Source of the DNA: Avoscillospira sp045579045
GTDB taxonomy: Bacteria; Bacillota; Clostridia; Oscillospirales; Oscillospiraceae
Reading direction: 5' to 3'
Length of the DNA: 15,556 bases
Assembly (NCBI GenBank): GCA_045579045.1
Contig: JAZNLL010000020.1
Span: 1-15,556, forward strand
Position 1 is the stretch's first letter; every line of letters begins with the position of its first letter. Under the pieces are notes generated by a model. The model did not search any database. It was given only the letters and a program-made list of their open reading frames with translations, and was not told the DNA's origin. Below, in pieces: positions 7,361-13,940 of this stretch. Position numbers and translations under genes: made by a program.

Positions 7361-8821
7361 ATGAAAAAGTTACTTGCATTGCTTCTTGCCGTACTGATGC
7401 TGTTCTCTCTGGCAGCTTGTGGCGAGAAAGAACCTGAAATCGAAATCGAAGACCCCGGCGTTCCCGTAAAAGAAGATGTAGAGACTGAAGAACCGGTCGA
7501 GGATGGAAATGTGACCCTCCATGAAAACACGTACTTCTCTGTTATCTATGATGAAGCAGCCGGTTGGAGCATTGCCGAAGATGATTATTACACCTACGAG
7601 ACCGGCGGCAACGTCTATATCTGCATTCTGGACGAGGAAGGCAACACAGACATCGTTGTCACCATTAATGCAGATGAGGAAAGCCCCGAAGCCTTCCGCA
7701 AAGCGCTGTATGTCAACGGATTTGATGCCAAGGCCTATGCAGAAGGCAGTGTGGAAACGGTTGATGTTGGCGGCCAGAGCATGCTGTATGTAGATCAGGA
7801 CAACGGCGACCGCTTCTACTTTGGCCGCAATGAGCAGGCCGGTGTCTACTACACCATCGATGCCACCAACTGGGAAGACCCCCGCGTACCTGCTCTGATC
7901 GAGGGCATCACCTGCACCGCAGAGGGCACCGACAATGTGGAAGCTCCCTGGCCTTGGGAAGGCGAGGCCTTCTCTGCCGCCACCGCCGAGCAGATGGTGG
8001 GCACTTACACGCTGAAAGCAGAGTTCCTGCCCATGTCCGAGGCTCTGACTACCTTTGAGACTTTCAAGCATGATGTGGAAGTCATCGGCGATAAGGTGTA
8101 TCTGCTCAGCGATTATGTTCTGCGTGAATACACCTGCGACGGCACGGCACTGACCTTCAGCCGTGAGATCCCTCTGGATGAAGACTATGAAGTGGTGGAA
8201 AGCGCAGGCGAAAATCTGGTGCTGTCCGGCTTTATGAGACCCGTCATCGGCCACGATGGCGATGCAGTGCTGTACTCCTATGACGGCCCCGACAAATTCA
8301 CGGTTGCTCCCGATGGCACTTGGGGCATCAGCTGGTTCTCCTCCGGCGAGACCACCGAAAAGTTTACCTTCTCCGACGGTGCCTTGGTCGGTGAAGCATT
8401 CCCCTTTGCGGAAGTCAAGCTCATCAGCAAGCTGTGCATCGATGACAGCTACATCTATGTGACCGGATCTCCTGTCGAGGGCGACGGACATCATATCTTT
8501 GTCTACGACCATGCAGGTACCCTGCAGATGCAGTTGTCCGGCGATCCCACTGCCACCATCGGTCTCGGCTCCATCACCTATGTGACCAAGACCGCCAACG
8601 GCTTCATCGCACTGGACGGCAATATGCGTGATATCGTCCTGTGGACGGCTGACGGCACCTGGCTGGGCGCTGTGGAAGCAGATGACCTGCTTGGCACCGA
8701 TTATCCCTGGCTGGCTTCCGCCGATGTGATGGCTGACGGCAGCGTCCTGTGTGTGCTGAGTCAGGACCGTGCCGATGGCTCTGCCATGGAAGCTGTGGCA
8801 TTCAAGCTCAGCGGTTTTTAA
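7361..8821 (+). CDS. Large lipoprotein with a possible C-terminal beta-propeller
   Basis: The protein has 486 residues, with AAAGGAG at 7347-7353 before the ATG. The lipoprotein signal ends in Leu-Ala-Ala-Cys with the lipid-bearing Cys at residue 20. An acidic, Glu-rich linker follows (about 22-47). About 50-190 is an alpha/beta section of the PsbP/DUF1795-like type in appearance (a 'TYFSVIYDEAAGWSI' opening, then short strands and a helix), though I cannot confirm a family. From about 237 to the end, the sequence alternates short hydrophobic strands and Asp-Gly turns ('VIGDKVYLLSDYVL', 'DDSYIYVTGSP', 'TANGFIALDGNMRDIVLWT', 'DVMADGSVLCVL'), the look of a beta-propeller of the NHL/6-bladed kind. 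It is likely surface-tethered and binds a ligand or partner. No catalytic motif is visible. Confidence 0.88.
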   Translation: MKKLLALLLAVLMLFSLAACGEKEPEIEIEDPGVPVKEDVETEEPVEDGNVTLHENTYFSVIYDEAAGWSIAEDDYYTYETGGNVYICILDEEGNTDIVVTINADEESPEAFRKALYVNGFDAKAYAEGSVETVDVGGQSMLYVDQDNGDRFYFGRNEQAGVYYTIDATNWEDPRVPALIEGITCTAEGTDNVEAPWPWEGEAFSAATAEQMVGTYTLKAEFLPMSEALTTFETFKHDVEVIGDKVYLLSDYVLREYTCDGTALTFSREIPLDEDYEVVESAGENLVLSGFMRPVIGHDGDAVLYSYDGPDKFTVAPDGTWGISWFSSGETTEKFTFSDGALVGEAFPFAEVKLISKLCIDDSYIYVTGSPVEGDGHHIFVYDHAGTLQMQLSGDPTATIGLGSITYVTKTANGFIALDGNMRDIVLWTADGTWLGAVEADDLLGTDYPWLASADVMADGSVLCVLSQDRADGSAMEAVAFKLSGF

Positions 8822-8832
8822 CGGGAGAGATA

Positions 8833-8855
8833 GCAGGGCGGCATGACCGCCCTGC
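8833..8855 (+). promoter_or_regulatory. Intercistronic hairpin inside the operon
   Basis: A perfect 9-base-pair inverted repeat (GCAGGGCGG at 8833-8841, CCGCCCTGC at 8847-8855) with a 5-base loop lies between the first and second large lipoprotein genes. No T-run follows, so it is not a typical terminator. It ends 5 bases before the ribosome binding site (AAGGAG at 8861-8866). It may stabilise a processed mRNA end or adjust expression of the downstream genes. Confidence 0.6.
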
Positions 8856-8876
8856 ATCGAAAGGAGTAATGGAAAA

Positions 8877-10595
8877 ATGAAAAAGAGATTATTGGCTCTG
8901 ACGCTAGTTCTTGTAATGGTTCTTGGGCTTGCTGCCTGCGGCAAGGACAAAGGTGACCCCAACGAGATCGTCATCGGTGATTACACCGCTTATTACACCG
9001 GCGCAAAAATCGTAGAAGACTATGACGGCGATGACAGCATTGCCATTTACTTTGACTTTACCAACAACTCTGATGAGGCTGCGTCTTTCCTGTGGTCCAT
9101 GTACTACACGGTGAAGCAGAACGATGCAGAACTGGAGCAGTCCACTGTGTTTGTCAGCGAGGATTCCTTTGATACCCTGTTTGATTCTTCCATGGAAGAT
9201 GTGGCTCCCGGTGAGACGCTGGAAGTTGCGCTGACCTACAAGCTGGCAGATCCTGCGGCTGCTGTGGAGATCGATTTCTCCGATCTGTTTGACAAGGAAA
9301 AGGATCATCTGACCATTGATATGGCAACTGTCACGGCCGGTGAAGTTTCCGCTCCTGCCGGCAATACTGCTGACGGCAGTGTGGTCACTTATAAGGCTAC
9401 CTCCATGATCGCTGACGGTGCGGAACTGGGCGAAGATATGCTTTCCATGATGGGTGAATTCTATGTGACCGTCAACGGCGATGGCACGGCTGTGCTGGAT
9501 TGCTTTGGGGAAGTGTTCACGGTAGAGGACACCGGTTCTGCCTTTACCATCGGCGGTGCGACTTATGCTGAATATACCCTTGACGGCGATACCATGACGT
9601 TGGATATGGAAGGCACGGAATTTGTTCTGACTGTGACCGATGAAGCCTACGAGATTCCCGAGGCAACGGAAGCAGAGGAGGAAGAAACCTCCGGCAAGAA
9701 TGGCAAGGTCGACAAGGATGAGCCGGAAGATTATGCCTTTGATGCCGATTTCGCCGCAGGCTATGCAGGCGACTGGCACGGTGTGGCAGAATTCTATGAC
9801 TGCACCGGTGACTACTCCGATGAGGATGAAATGCAGTGCGATATCGCAGCCCGCCTGGTATTCGACGAGGATGGCTACTGCACGCCTTACATCCGTCTGT
9901 GTCTGGATCAGCCCGAAGAGGAGAATCTGATCGTCGAATCTCTGGACTATGACGAAGAGTATGACTGCATTCTGATCAACGGCACATTGAACGGGAAGCC
10001 TCTGGATCCTGTGGAGAGCTTCATCGAGCTGGAAGGCGAAGATGTGCTCTACATCGGTGCCACCTATGATGACGGCAGCGGCGATGTTTTCAATATCCTG
10101 GGCTGCCTGCGCAGACTGGACGACCAGTGGGATTATGAAAACGATTATCCTTACATCGTGCAGGAGGGCGTGGACTACTACATGGGTATGTCCTTCGAAG
10201 AGCGCATTGAGCTCTTTGGCTATGACACCTCTCTGATCCCCGAACTGAGCGGCAATGTGGTTTCCGATGCGCAGGAAGATGAAGAAGAACCTGCCGCAGA
10301 TGCTGCAGAAGGCATTGTGGAGCTGCAGCAGCTGAAGGATTGGAAGGCTTGGCTGGACGAGGTCAACTCCTACGAGAACGAGTACTATACGCCCACTTAT
10401 GAAGAGTGTGTGGAAGCCATGGACGGCATTGAGCCGGCTCCCTACAAAGTGGATGATTGGGATGACGAATACCAGAAATACAAATGGACAACGGCGGACG
10501 GGAAGAATCATATCATCATGACTGCAAAGCCTACCGATGATGGCAGCGGCTGGCGTTATCACTCCATCTCCTGGTCCAGCGGCGTCAATGGTTAA
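8877..10595 (+). CDS. Multi-domain lipoprotein: DUF5067-like domain plus duplicated acidic ectodomain
   Basis: The protein has 572 residues; AAGGAG lies 10 bases before ATG 8877. The lipoprotein signal ends in Leu-Ala-Ala-Cys (Cys 21). About 30-150 is a DUF5067-like Ig-type domain: an IAIYFDFTNNSDEAASF strand, then a 'VAPGETLEVALTYKL' strand. About 170-256 is a lipocalin-like module ('MMGEFYVTVNGDGT', 'TMTLDMEGTEFVLTVTDE') closely resembling residues 262-346 of the membrane protein at 5733. About 290-455 is the acidic domain that also matches that protein's C-terminus. The last 90 residues ('TYEECVEAMDG', 'YQKYKWTTADGKNHIIM') resemble small BLIP/SmpA-like lipoprotein domains, an inference from pattern only. 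The shared block suggests that the two proteins bind the same or similar ligands, one lipid-tethered and one membrane-spanning. Confidence 0.88.
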   Translation: MKKRLLALTLVLVMVLGLAACGKDKGDPNEIVIGDYTAYYTGAKIVEDYDGDDSIAIYFDFTNNSDEAASFLWSMYYTVKQNDAELEQSTVFVSEDSFDTLFDSSMEDVAPGETLEVALTYKLADPAAAVEIDFSDLFDKEKDHLTIDMATVTAGEVSAPAGNTADGSVVTYKATSMIADGAELGEDMLSMMGEFYVTVNGDGTAVLDCFGEVFTVEDTGSAFTIGGATYAEYTLDGDTMTLDMEGTEFVLTVTDEAYEIPEATEAEEEETSGKNGKVDKDEPEDYAFDADFAAGYAGDWHGVAEFYDCTGDYSDEDEMQCDIAARLVFDEDGYCTPYIRLCLDQPEEENLIVESLDYDEEYDCILINGTLNGKPLDPVESFIELEGEDVLYIGATYDDGSGDVFNILGCLRRLDDQWDYENDYPYIVQEGVDYYMGMSFEERIELFGYDTSLIPELSGNVVSDAQEDEEEPAADAAEGIVELQQLKDWKAWLDEVNSYENEYYTPTYEECVEAMDGIEPAPYKVDDWDDEYQKYKWTTADGKNHIIMTAKPTDDGSGWRYHSISWSSGVNG

Positions 10596-10616
10596 TAAAT
10601 GAAAGGAGGAAACCTT

Positions 10617-12299
10617 ATGCGGAAAGCTTTGGCATTGCTGCTGGCTGTACTAATGGTTTTCTCTATGGCAGCCTGCGGCAAGGATGACTCCAGTCTGGCA
10701 GACCGTGCAAACAAGATCGGAGAGATCAAGACACAGGCCGAGCAGCAAAAAGAAACACATGAAGAAGAGCCCGAGAAATCGGAAGGAAACGAGGGCGAAT
10801 GGGTCGATCCCGAGCCCAGTCAGGGACTGGATGCCTATGAAAATCCCAGCGATCATCCCCACGAGGGAATGGATCTGACTGCATTTGACGGTATCTACCG
10901 CGCGAAGCTCCCTCAAGGAGAAGATGAAGAGACCTGGCTGCAGATCAAGGGCTACAATGACTTTGTCATGCTGGAATACCACGGCATGATGGAGGGCAGC
11001 GTCTACCGCTATTGGGCAGAGGAATTCTGGCCCGGTGAGGACTGGTACACCTCCACTGAGAAAGACACTGTTTCCGGTAAGAGTCAGATCTTCAGCTCCA
11101 TGGCGCAGTATGAGAACTACTCCGAGCTGCCCCAAAACCGCTGCATCACCCTGACAGACGATGGAGTGGTACTGAACTACGATGACTCCGACGCGGAATA
11201 CTTCGTGCGGGACGACAGCTTTGACGGCGGTCACGCCGACCCCAAAGAAATGCGGGTTCGCCTTGGCGAGGATGTCCATCTGGATTTTTCCTACCAGTAT
11301 GACAGCAAGGATGTGGTTGGCACATGGGGCTTCTGGGATGGCTGGCAGGCTGTCTGCCTGACCTTTGCAGAAGACGGAACCTTCTCCATGTTCTGGAAAG
11401 AACCCAACAAACCCATCGCAGTGTATGAGGGTGTGTACGGCTTTGGCAGAAACAGCGGCAATCTGGTTGTCCATGCCGAGCGGCTGGGTTATGGCGGATA
11501 CCCGTACGCAGCCGACTGGGAGTGGTATGTGGATGACTACGGTTACATCAATATCTCCGACTACGACACGGTAATCATAGAAGGCACCTATAACTTCTGG
11601 CCGGTGGAAGAAGATTTCTTCACTGTCCTCGACGCCGATACAGCCCTTGGTTATATCGTGGCAAATCTGACGGACAGCGGTGAATACACCGATCAGTACG
11701 GCGGAGAGTACACCTATTACTACAGTCTGCCTCAGTTCTACCATTCCGAAAACCAAGACCTGCAGAAGATCAACGAGCGGATCACAGAATTCTACTATCC
11801 CATCATGGAAATGGAACTGAATGCCATGTCAGAGGGCGAGATCCTCAGCTATGACCTGATCGACTGGCAGTCTTCCGTTTACAAGGGAATCTTGTTCCTG
11901 CATGTCTATGCCTACACCTATGACTGGGAAGAACACGGAATCTTCTATGTGGATGTGGAAACGCTGGAACAGCTGGATACATCTGAGGTGCTGAAACGGT
12001 TGGATATTGAGGAGGATGAATTCCTCAATGCCGCCCGTACCAGAGCCGAGGAGATCTTTCTTTACACCTTTGACGAACTGCCTGAAGAGGACAGAGAGGC
12101 TTACGGCTACTACGACTGCCTGGAGCAGACCGTTTCCGATGAGTTTGTCAATCTGGATCTGCCCATCTTCGTCAATCGCCACGGTGAGATCACCGTTTAT
12201 CTGAAAATCAGCCATATGGCAGGCTCCGGCCTCATGTGGGAGGCCAACAACATTTTTGAAGAATTCTACGGCAACTATAAAGAAGAAGCCGTGGGATAA
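10617..12299 (+). CDS. Large lipoprotein with lipocalin-like region and possible DUF4163/DUF3298-like C-terminus
   Basis: The protein has 560 residues. ATG 10617 is chosen because AAGGAGG at 10603-10609 lies 7 bases upstream; an in-frame ATG at 10599 would place that site inside the gene. The lipoprotein signal ends Met-Ala-Ala-Cys (Cys 20). A charged Glu/Lys/Gln linker spans about 25-65. About 80-200 is a Tyr/Trp-rich beta section. About 220-330 has the DUF5640/lipocalin-like pattern 'VVGTWGFWDGWQAVCLTF' followed by 'EDGTFSMFW'. The last 190 residues ('SLPQFYHSENQDLQKINERI', then 'FYVDVETLEQLDTSEVL') resemble the DUF4163/DUF3298 pair found in PdaC and in the lysozyme-binding anti-sigma factor RsiV. 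That similarity is by eye and tentative. The stop is 34 bases before the TM2 gene. Confidence 0.87.
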   Translation: MRKALALLLAVLMVFSMAACGKDDSSLADRANKIGEIKTQAEQQKETHEEEPEKSEGNEGEWVDPEPSQGLDAYENPSDHPHEGMDLTAFDGIYRAKLPQGEDEETWLQIKGYNDFVMLEYHGMMEGSVYRYWAEEFWPGEDWYTSTEKDTVSGKSQIFSSMAQYENYSELPQNRCITLTDDGVVLNYDDSDAEYFVRDDSFDGGHADPKEMRVRLGEDVHLDFSYQYDSKDVVGTWGFWDGWQAVCLTFAEDGTFSMFWKEPNKPIAVYEGVYGFGRNSGNLVVHAERLGYGGYPYAADWEWYVDDYGYINISDYDTVIIEGTYNFWPVEEDFFTVLDADTALGYIVANLTDSGEYTDQYGGEYTYYYSLPQFYHSENQDLQKINERITEFYYPIMEMELNAMSEGEILSYDLIDWQSSVYKGILFLHVYAYTYDWEEHGIFYVDVETLEQLDTSEVLKRLDIEEDEFLNAARTRAEEIFLYTFDELPEEDREAYGYYDCLEQTVSDEFVNLDLPIFVNRHGEITVYLKISHMAGSGLMWEANNIFEEFYGNYKEEAVG

Positions 12300-12333
12300 A
12301 GAAATTACAATAAACAAACAGGAGGAAAAGAAA

Positions 12334-12996
12334 ATGGCAAGTTTATCCGAAATGGCAAAAGCCACAGCACCGAGAACCTTTGACCTGGCAGCCCCTCTGA
12401 CAATCGAAGAACTGCATGAGAAGATGCAGGCAAGAGCCGCAGCCTTCCAGATGCCCTTTGAGCTGAAAAAGGGTATCGGCGGTCTGCACATCGCCTTCAA
12501 AAAGGAAAAGGTCACCGATGTGATTGTCCACATCTCCATCAAGGAGAACACCGTGAAAGTCACTCCTATCATTCAGGAAAACACCTCCTCCGTTGGTGTC
12601 GGCGGCATCAATATGCGCACCGACAAGAACAGCCTCGGCCGTAAGGGCGTCAAGGGCATGCTGGATCTGCCCATGCAGCGCGGTGCCTATATTGATCAGG
12701 TGGTTGAGACGGTCAAGAAGATCATTGCCGGTGAAGCAGTAGAAGACTTTGTCCATCCCACCGAGGAGGAAGTCCGCGATGCCATCAGCCCTCCCAGAAG
12801 CTGGATCGTCACGCTGCTGCTGTGCTTCTTCCTGGGTGGCCTTGGTGTCCACCGCTTCTATGTGGGCAAGACCGGCACCGGCATCCTGTGGCTCATCACC
12901 GGCGGTGTCTTCGGCATCGGCTGGCTGATTGACTTCATCAAGATTCTGGTCAATAAGTTCACCGACAAGGAAGGCAGACCTCTGGAAAAGAAATAA
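12334..12996 (+). CDS. TM2-domain membrane protein with a cytoplasmic N-terminal domain
   Basis: The protein has 220 residues. AGGAGG at 12320-12325 lies 8 bases before ATG 12334; an in-frame TTG at 12256 inside the previous gene lacks such a site. Residues 1 to about 145 form a soluble alpha/beta domain that I do not recognise, with 'AFKKEKVTDVIVHISI' strands and a Gly-rich 'SVGVGGINMRTDKN' segment. The TM2 domain follows (about 154-208): a first span, the hallmark GGLGVHRFYVGK motif, then GILWLITGGVFGIGWLIDFI as the second span, and a charged end. TM2 proteins occur widely in bacteria and animals, and their biochemical role is not settled. It is the last gene of the operon and is followed directly by a strong terminator. 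A decayed copy of its 3' end lies at 13663-13744. Confidence 0.9.
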   Translation: MASLSEMAKATAPRTFDLAAPLTIEELHEKMQARAAAFQMPFELKKGIGGLHIAFKKEKVTDVIVHISIKENTVKVTPIIQENTSSVGVGGINMRTDKNSLGRKGVKGMLDLPMQRGAYIDQVVETVKKIIAGEAVEDFVHPTEEEVRDAISPPRSWIVTLLLCFFLGGLGVHRFYVGKTGTGILWLITGGVFGIGWLIDFIKILVNKFTDKEGRPLEKK

Positions 12997-13010
12997 GCAT
13001 CTGCAATATA

Positions 13011-13038
13011 AGACGGGGTCGTTTTGACCCCGTCTTTT
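13011..13038 (+). terminator. Intrinsic terminator of the long operon
   Basis: A perfect 10-base-pair stem (AGACGGGGTC at 13011-13020 and GACCCCGTCT at 13026-13035) encloses a 5-base loop GTTTT and ends in four T. It lies 14 bases after the TM2 stop. Because the next gene starts only 25 bases later, it could also act as an attenuator for that gene. Confidence 0.88.
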
Positions 13039-13051
13039 GAAAATGATCATA

Positions 13052-13061
13052 GAGGTGATCC
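13052..13061 (+). promoter_or_regulatory. Extended ribosome binding site for a GTG start
   Basis: GAGGTGATCC is a perfect 10-base complement of the 16S rRNA 3' tail (GGATCACCTC). With its GAGG core 7 bases upstream, it fixes GTG 13063 as the start rather than a TTG at 13024 that lies within the terminator loop. Confidence 0.7.
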
Positions 13062-13062
13062 T

Positions 13063-13581
13063 GTGAAAAAACTTCCTATGCTTCTGCAGCTGATCGTGCC
13101 CTATGTGATCCTGATATGTGGATTTGCAGCCATGGATATTACGGTTGGGATTGCTTATTTCTATGGGGTCATTCTGATCTTTAATGTGGTATATGCGTTC
13201 ATGCTGCCTAAATTGGGCTTTGATGGAAGAAGGATCTTGTTCTGGAACCTTCTGCTGAAGCTGTGTAATATTCCGGTCGTGCTGTGTATCATGGTGTTTG
13301 CCCTTCTGATGACTCTGGTCGGCGGCAAAAATCTCGGCAGTGATGTTGCCGTCATGTTCAAGCTCATATTTTGTATTTGCTATGTGCTGCAGATCTCTAC
13401 GTCGATATTTGGACTCAGCGGATTACTGTGGTACAGAAAACAAGGCTTACTTTCCGTAAAAAGCGTGATCTCCCGCACCCTTGTGCAGTTGATCCCACTG
13501 ATCGGTATCTGGGGCTCCGTTTGCTGCTATTTTTCTCTGCGCCAAAAGAAACGGTTCACGACGGAAGATGATCCTTTGTAA
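13063..13581 (+). CDS. Small polytopic membrane protein of unknown function
   Basis: The protein has 172 residues from GTG 13063. Hydrophobic spans lie at about 6-22, 25-48, 59-86, 96-122 and 138-158, so it has four or five transmembrane helices. Short loops carry a few basic residues (GFDGRR, WYRKQG), and the tail is charged (RQKKRFTTEDD). No conserved motif or family was recognised. There is little room for a promoter between the terminator at 13011-13038 and the start. It is therefore read either by passage through that terminator or from a promoter inside the end of the TM2 gene, for which I see no good match. The first terminator downstream is the decayed copy at 13716-13744. Confidence 0.75.
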   Translation: MKKLPMLLQLIVPYVILICGFAAMDITVGIAYFYGVILIFNVVYAFMLPKLGFDGRRILFWNLLLKLCNIPVVLCIMVFALLMTLVGGKNLGSDVAVMFKLIFCICYVLQISTSIFGLSGLLWYRKQGLLSVKSVISRTLVQLIPLIGIWGSVCCYFSLRQKKRFTTEDDPL

Positions 13582-13662
13582 ATCTTGCAGCCGGAGAGCG
13601 ACCTGTGTTGAAGGGTTTGGTCTCGAGTGACACATTCATGTTGTTGAGTTTTGCTGGGTGCG

Positions 13663-13715
13663 TTCACTGACAAGGAAGGCTGAACGATGGAAAAGAAATA
13701 CGCATTTGCAATGAA
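13663..13715 (+). pseudogene. Remnant of a second TM2-gene 3' end
   Basis: This stretch matches the end of the intact TM2 gene base for base over most of its length (TTCACTGACAAGGAAGGC here, TTCACCGACAAGGAAGGC there, then GGAAAAGAAATA and GCAAT in the same order and spacing). In the equivalent frame it reads FTDKEG followed by a stop, earlier than in the intact gene. Upstream, only a few more residues resemble the intact protein before a stop. It is followed by a matching terminator. It is either the leftover of a tandem duplicate or of a recombination event that brought in the membrane gene between the two copies. Confidence 0.75.
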
Positions 13716-13744
13716 AGACGGGGCCGAAAACGGCCCCGTCTTTT
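13716..13744 (+). terminator. Second intrinsic terminator, copy of the operon terminator
   Basis: An 11-base-pair perfect stem (AGACGGGGCCG at 13716-13726 and CGGCCCCGTCT at 13731-13741) with loop AAAA and four T. Compared with the copy at 13011-13038, a T-A pair has become C-G on both arms and the loop is rewritten, so pairing is kept. It probably ends transcription of the membrane gene at 13063. Confidence 0.85.
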
Positions 13745-13940
13745 GCAGGTGATACAGGTATAAGATTAATTGTTCTGTCTCTCTGTAACGGAAAGGGCTG
13801 AATCGGACAGATGGAAGTTTCGCTGCTGAGTGAAATAGGGGAGGGGACAGACACTCAAAAAGTGCATATCAATGTTTCTAATCATATTGCAATTTTATCA
13901 TAGCTCGGCTCGGTTGTCTGTAAAAGTGTCGTAAAAACAG

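Noticed and set aside
8869..8880. Three-codon frame ATG GAA AAA TGA overlapping the next start; a similar one, ATG AAA AAA TGA, at 14640-14651.
   Set aside because: Both sit only 1-2 bases from the ribosome binding site, which suits the overlapping real start instead. They are most likely a result of A-rich start regions.
2189..10562. Very long open frames on the minus strand opposite the operon, for example 2189-3892, 7370-8974 and 8904-10562.
   Set aside because: Their products are unlike any protein family I know, rich in Ile/His/Val/Gly runs, with no ribosome binding sites. They lie exactly opposite genes with clear signals and domains, so they follow from codon bias of the true genes.
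10599..10616. Earlier ATG for the third large lipoprotein.
   Set aside because: The ribosome binding site AAGGAGG lies after it, and the lipoprotein signal peptide starts cleanly at 10617.
12256..12333. Earlier TTG start for the TM2 gene, overlapping the previous gene.
   Set aside because: It has no ribosome binding site, while AGGAGG sits 8 bases before ATG 12334.
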